A DNA stretch of 64,000 nt, from positions 434,001-498,000 of the forward strand of contig JADJRQ010000001.1 of NCBI GenBank assembly GCA_016712175.1. Direction: 5' to 3'. Numbering within the stretch: the first letter of the stretch is position 1; every line of letters starts with the position of its first letter. Below the pieces are notes generated by a model. The model was not told the DNA's origin, did not search any database, and saw only the letters and a list, made by a program, of their open reading frames with translations. The translations under genes were made by a program, and so were the position numbers. Origin of the DNA: Solirubrobacterales bacterium. Lineage in GTDB: Bacteria > Actinomycetota > Thermoleophilia > Solirubrobacterales > 70-9. Positions 60,006-64,000 of this stretch are shown piece by piece.

Positions 60006-62030
60006 TCAAGTAGTGAAACCCAGCCTTTTTGCCTCGTCCAAGACCCTTTTGCCTTGTTGACCTTGTCGAAGGGTCGGTGGGTTCCCTCTGTTGAGACGCT
60101 TTCCCAAGCTGTAAGCAAGACTGCGTTGCCACGGAGCCAGGTTCCCAGTCTCCTTCGCCCAGTTTGATAAGGCGAACCACGCCTCCGGTCCGAGAGCTTG
60201 GCATTCTGCAACTGAGGGATCATCTGTAATGACAGCGGAAGGTCCGTTTCCGTTGGAGGCCCTGCCTAGAACCAACAAGCCCTGATCCAGCTTGTCCGGG
60301 ATGCTCCAAGGCTCGGATTTCATCAACTTCCAGCATTCCTCCTTCTTCGCCCATTCACCTACGTTCATTCCGCTCGGGGCTTGTTCAACCGCAATACGCC
60401 AAGCCATAGCGGTCAGGAATTCGAGCGACTCGTTCGTCTCCTCACTGGTTGCCTGCGATTCCCAAATGCGATCCAGATCGACCCGCATTGAGGTACCGTG
60501 CGACAGTTTCGCGACGGCATAGCTGGCGAGATTCGGGCGATAGCTAGGAAACTGATCTCCAGCTATTCCATAGGCCGTCTTCCAAAGTATCGCCTTGGCA
60601 ACTGGCCGGTGAAAGTAATCGGGATCTGGTTTCAGCCGGCGTTCCGCGAGCGAGGTCATGAAGACTGTGAAGTTCTTTTGGGCGCCCCTGGCCACTATGT
60701 GTGGCAACTGATCCCAGCTGTTATGAAATCTGGCCAGATCAGTCTTCGAAAAGCTCTGCGGCTTTGGATACTCCGCTTGCCAAGTCCGCTTACGCGCGGG
60801 CGTCGATTGATTGGCCAAAGCATCCCGATACTGACCTCGCGCCCTCTCGTAGAACCATTTGGACTGATGCGCAGAGTCATCAATAGCTGGAGCCCACGTA
60901 ACTCGGGAGAGCTCTTCGATCTGCACATGAAACGGATCGTTTGAACTCAGATCAGCGTTGCTGACTTTGTTCTGGCTGTTGGCGTATTTGGAGATGCTGG
61001 GCACAACGTCATCCAATGCCTGTTCAGGCACGACCGTCACTTTCATCTGAACGGCGACTTCGGATAGATCTACTTTGCTCATCAGGGCACGATGAACTGA
61101 GGCGGTTGTCTGGCCTCCGTTAACGATCTGTAGATCCTTCATTGACTTGATGGCAACTTGTCCATCCGAGGCCTTGCCCAGCTTGACTTTTGAGGCAGTA
61201 GACGAGATTCCGTTGTTGTATGCCAGAAATCTTTCCGGCTGATCCTTCAAGGTGTCCCGAATTCCCCTGTTGACCTTGCCTGTGGCCTGAAGGAACGAGC
61301 GAACATTCAGCTCCAGAAGTCTGGCCCCGTACTCGTCGTAAATCTCAGCCAACCAATCGCCCGGGATGACCGCCAGCAAGGCCCGAAACTGATCGGAATC
61401 CTTGGTCTCGGAAACGAGACATGGCAATGGTTCCCCGAATCGTTCTTCGAAATCGATCTCGATCGACTCTCGGGTCTGGCCCGAAGATTCAAGCCGGAAC
61501 AGACGCTCGATATCCCAGATGCCTGACCTGAGCTCGATACCCGGTAATTCATCCAACTCGAGCTTGTCCAGGCGCGACACCCCGTCAGTCAACACGAAGA
61601 GGCGCACCCTCCTGATATCCCCGGCGACTCCGTTCACGTGAAGCGCCATGTCGTATGCCTCTGAAGATTCTTCCAAATCTAGATGCAAGGGTCTACTGGG
61701 ATTCAGACACTTCTCCACGAAAGCGAGGGCTCGCTTTGCAACTTTTCCAAGATCTGATTTCTTTACTGTTGCAACACTGCCATCTCCGGAGTAGATCGTT
61801 GTTATGAGGTTCAAAGTGTCTCCGTCATCAACCCCATAGCCGTGCACTTCAATACCTCTGCTTCGGTAGTAGCACGGAACAGCCTCTTCTACCTCACCAA
61901 CCTCCATCAAAGTTTCAATGAGCAGGCGTGTGAAAACCTCCGACCGCATTCGCTCGGCCCCATCCATGTCAGCTTCGAGAAAGACCTGTTGATGCAGGCT
62001 TTCTGCAAACTGCTCAATTTCAGATGCCAA
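60006..62030 (-). CDS. AIPR-family defence protein
   Basis: About 674 residues from TTG 62030, which has AGGA upstream and overlaps the previous gene by 11 bases; the frame extends to 62090. CYYRSRGIEVHGYGVDDGDTLNLI, RFLAYNNGISSTASKVKL and the hallmark DLQIVNGGQTTASVHRAL identify the AIPR (abortive infection phage resistance) family. Members occur in phage-defence operons with nucleases and, in many, DNA methylases; their biochemical action is not established to my knowledge. It is the last gene of the operon Z1-like / PD-(D/E)XK / AIPR. Confidence 0.88.
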   Translation of the reverse strand: MASEIEQFAESLHQQVFLEADMDGAERMRSEVFTRLLIETLMEVGEVEEAVPCYYRSRGIEVHGYGVDDGDTLNLITTIYSGDGSVATVKKSDLGKVAKRALAFVEKCLNPSRPLHLDLEESSEAYDMALHVNGVAGDIRRVRLFVLTDGVSRLDKLELDELPGIELRSGIWDIERLFRLESSGQTRESIEIDFEERFGEPLPCLVSETKDSDQFRALLAVIPGDWLAEIYDEYGARLLELNVRSFLQATGKVNRGIRDTLKDQPERFLAYNNGISSTASKVKLGKASDGQVAIKSMKDLQIVNGGQTTASVHRALMSKVDLSEVAVQMKVTVVPEQALDDVVPSISKYANSQNKVSNADLSSNDPFHVQIEELSRVTWAPAIDDSAHQSKWFYERARGQYRDALANQSTPARKRTWQAEYPKPQSFSKTDLARFHNSWDQLPHIVARGAQKNFTVFMTSLAERRLKPDPDYFHRPVAKAILWKTAYGIAGDQFPSYRPNLASYAVAKLSHGTSMRVDLDRIWESQATSEETNESLEFLTAMAWRIAVEQAPSGMNVGEWAKKEECWKLMKSEPWSIPDKLDQGLLVLGRASNGNGPSAVITDDPSVAECQALGPEAWFALSNWAKETGNLAPWQRSLAYSLGKRLNRGNPPTLRQGQQGKRVLDEAKRLGFTT

Positions 62031-63027
62031 GGTGGTTCCTGAGTGTCGGTCCCCATTCCGCAACTGGAAACTCGAAGTCTCCACAGGCATCTATCGCAAG
62101 GCGGTAACTGACCGAGCCCACCCCATCCAGAAGTTGCGTTTCGGTGATCCGGGGAAAACCGTCACGTACGTCAAACATTCGTGTCCTTTTCGTTTCGAAG
62201 GCAGTGGTCCGGTAGAGCTCAGCGTTCTCGTCTGCGTAGCCTGAGGCCAGCAGTTTGTCGTGTAGGCCGCCTTCCGCAGACATGCCGTCTCCCAGGGATC
62301 GGATTCTTGACACGACCTCTGGCAATGTTTGCGTGCCTCCTCGGACAATGTCGAATGAACGGTGGAGGAGTACCAACCCTGAAAGTTCAGAGTCGTCAAG
62401 TTGACGCTCGTTGCTTATCGGCACAACCTGCGGCTCATTTGCGCCACTTGCTTTCACCTCGAGTCCGAACCCCGAGATTTCGAAATCGCGGGGGTTGCCA
62501 TTCGGTCCGATCCATGCATTCACGGCCGAATCAAAGCCAACGATCGGAACAAGATCTTCAACGAGTGTCAAGAGTTCGGAGCAAAGTCCCATCTGTCTTT
62601 TCACAGACAGGCCCCGGCCTGAACCCTCAAACATCCTTCGCCATTTGGCGTACCTGCCACACCACGCCTCGGTCGCTCTGCTCGGGTCATCGCAAGAGGC
62701 GGCTGAAGCAGCAACATCTGCCGCCATTGCCGCGAACAGTTCCTTGCTGCCGTCTTCGGAAAGTCCGAAAACCAAGGCTGTAGCCTCGGGGCGGCGTTCG
62801 ATGCTGACCGTAACCTGCTTCGTGCCAGAAGGCATGTCCACCGCTAAAGCGACATCGTTTGGCACCTACCACTCGATCGCCCTCAGGCGCTGGACAGGAA
62901 TCCCTCCGCTATGAAGCGAGGCAAAGATATCCATTGAGGACTCCGGATGGATTCGCCTGACGAGCCGGCCTTCGCTCCCCGCAGGCAGGGAAGACTCCAT
63001 CTCTTTCCACATCATCGAGAGACTCAT
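62020..63027 (-). CDS. PD-(D/E)XK nuclease-like protein (DUF4420-like) with in-frame TAG
   Basis: ATG 63027 overlaps the stop of the upstream gene (ATGA) and reads SLSMMWKEMESSLPAGSEGRLVRRIHPESSMDIF, the usual DUF4420 opening. TAG at 62866-62868 interrupts it after RAIEW; the same frame goes on at once from GTG 62865 for 281 residues. Together this is 335 residues, the family size. The body has RMFEGSGRGLSVKRQMGLCSELLTL and the nuclease core WIGPNGNPRDFEISGFGLEVKASG with Asp, Glu and Lys. It is likely the DNase part of the defence operon. The TAG may be a read error, a true inactivation, or a readthrough site. Confidence 0.78.
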
Positions 63028-64000
63028 TCGTTGATCAGGTCCTTATAACGCCGGGGTACCGCATATTTGACGCTTTCTGCTGTCTCGCTATCGGGAAAGC
63101 TGACAGCAAATCCGGGAATAACATCCAGGTCATCGTCCATGCCAGTGCCTTCGGCATCCAAGAGATAGATCATCAGCAACGCCCTTTCTGGAGGTCTGTA
63201 CTTGCGGACGAACGGGCCAAGGGAGAGCTTTCTCATCTTCGTCGTGTCGACCCCTCGTGCACGGGCGCTTTCCACTTCTTTCGCCCACGCCAAGTCGCGC
63301 GTTTGCTCTACAGCCATTTTCTCCTGTGGACTCAGGTCCAGATACTCATGTACAGGGTCAATAAGCCGCTTGATGGCGTACCTTCCCTCGATCGATTCGC
63401 TTGCTGCGTCCTGATCCGAGTCGGAAACCATGTTCGTTCGATGAGTAAAACCAATGTCCGAGCCGAGGATATGGATTCTTTTCCTTGGTGGAGCAGTGCT
63501 GTTATGAATAAACGCAACCGTCCAAATGTGAAGTTCATCGCGGCGGAGCTGGTCGCGGATATATTCGGAAAGCTGTCTCGATCTGGCTTTGGTCGCACTA
63601 TCAATTGTTGTGAACAACTCAAACATGGAGGCAACTGAATCGCCCGCAACTTCACCGAGTATCAGGTGATTGCTTGGATGAGATTCGACGATATTCCTCT
63701 CGAGCCCTGTCGCAAACACTTTCAGAGTGTCCAGATTCTTCCGTTGTGTTTGAACGTCCGACGAAAACCCGATCGTTTCGACGATCTTGCCGGCAAACCC
63801 GATCTCAAGACGCATGCTGTCACGCATCTTGCCTGGTGCGGTGATGAACAAATTGTCGCTCTTTCGGACATACAAGGCAAAGTCACGAGGGTTGGAGCCG
63901 GTTCGGGACATCTCGTCGAATTTCTCCTTCAGCTCCTCGTTGGCAATGGAGACTTGACGGAATGCAGCTTGAATTTCGGGGCTGGTGTAGAGCCTTGTCA
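63024..64000 (-). CDS. Z1-domain-like protein, C-terminal part
   Basis: The frame stays open to the right edge, so the N-terminus lies beyond it. About 325 residues are seen. FITAPGKMRDSMRLEIGFAGKIVETIGF and the end block RALLMIYLLDAEGTGMDDDLDVIPGFAVSFPDSETAESVKYAV resemble the C-terminal half of Z1 proteins, large helicase-like or endonuclease-like proteins of restriction-type defence operons. The order Z1 / PD-(D/E)XK / AIPR supports this. A GHKL ATPase and a DNA methylase would be expected further right. The call rests more on gene order than on a catalytic motif, because the motor part is outside the window. Confidence 0.65.
   Translation of the reverse strand, partial: TRLYTSPEIQAAFRQVSIANEELKEKFDEMSRTGSNPRDFALYVRKSDNLFITAPGKMRDSMRLEIGFAGKIVETIGFSSDVQTQRKNLDTLKVFATGLERNIVESHPSNHLILGEVAGDSVASMFELFTTIDSATKARSRQLSEYIRDQLRRDELHIWTVAFIHNSTAPPRKRIHILGSDIGFTHRTNMVSDSDQDAASESIEGRYAIKRLIDPVHEYLDLSPQEKMAVEQTRDLAWAKEVESARARGVDTTKMRKLSLGPFVRKYRPPERALLMIYLLDAEGTGMDDDLDVIPGFAVSFPDSETAESVKYAVPRRYKDLINE

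Overview
The window is high-GC actinobacterial DNA. Many secreted proteins with basic, Arg/Lys-rich C-terminal beta domains, KatG, an R2-like ligand-binding oxidase, class III cyclases fused to other domains and abundant GTG/TTG starts suggest class Thermoleophilia (Solirubrobacterales-like). This placement is inference from gene content. No rRNA, no intact tRNA and no CRISPR array were found.

Layout. 1-14.7 kb: an FtsX-type permease tail, an ECF sigma factor with a membrane/low-complexity tail, a Ca-binding secreted protein, an acyl-CoA oxidase, a secreted repeat-family protein, a carotenoid oxygenase, an HD-GYP protein, an R2lox-TetR pair, a truncated DUF427 gene and katG. 14.7-31.4 kb: an FMN alpha-hydroxyacid oxidase, a collagen-like surface protein, a CPA1 antiporter, a secreted NHL propeller, a FetAB-type ABC pair, FdhD with a YdeP-type molybdoenzyme, and a large LuxR-AAA regulator. 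31.4-41.2 kb: an MBOAT/SGNH surface acylation locus, a membrane cyclase, an MFS transporter, a secreted lipase-like hydrolase and an FG-GAP protein.

41.2-57.5 kb is accessory in character. Carbonic anhydrase, a flavoprotein, a hydrolase-cyclase fusion, a toxin-antitoxin pair and an ABC binding protein are followed by a run of short segments of one or two genes: sulfatase; N-formylglutamate amidohydrolase plus VOC protein; cyclase-AAA-TPR regulator; GH17-like enzyme; broken SnoaL plus cupin; VapBC. These segments are separated by same-orientation repeats that match the 3' half of a tRNA-Arg(ACG), running from the anticodon loop to the acceptor end. The repeats are best preserved on the right, beside a tyrosine integrase (58.5-59.7 kb).

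57.6-64 kb: the integrase operon, then a defence operon on the minus strand, Z1-like / PD-(D/E)XK (DUF4420-like) / AIPR, running off the right edge. The second gene has an in-frame TAG. I read 41-64 kb as a layered tRNA-Arg insertion hot spot; the run of repeat-bounded small gene cassettes is its most unusual feature.

A caveat applies across the window. About ten genes carry a single-base frameshift, mostly a lost base in or beside a short homopolymer, while both sides stay family-like. Consensus sequencing error is a likely cause for many of these, so broken genes here should not be taken as real pseudogenes without reads.
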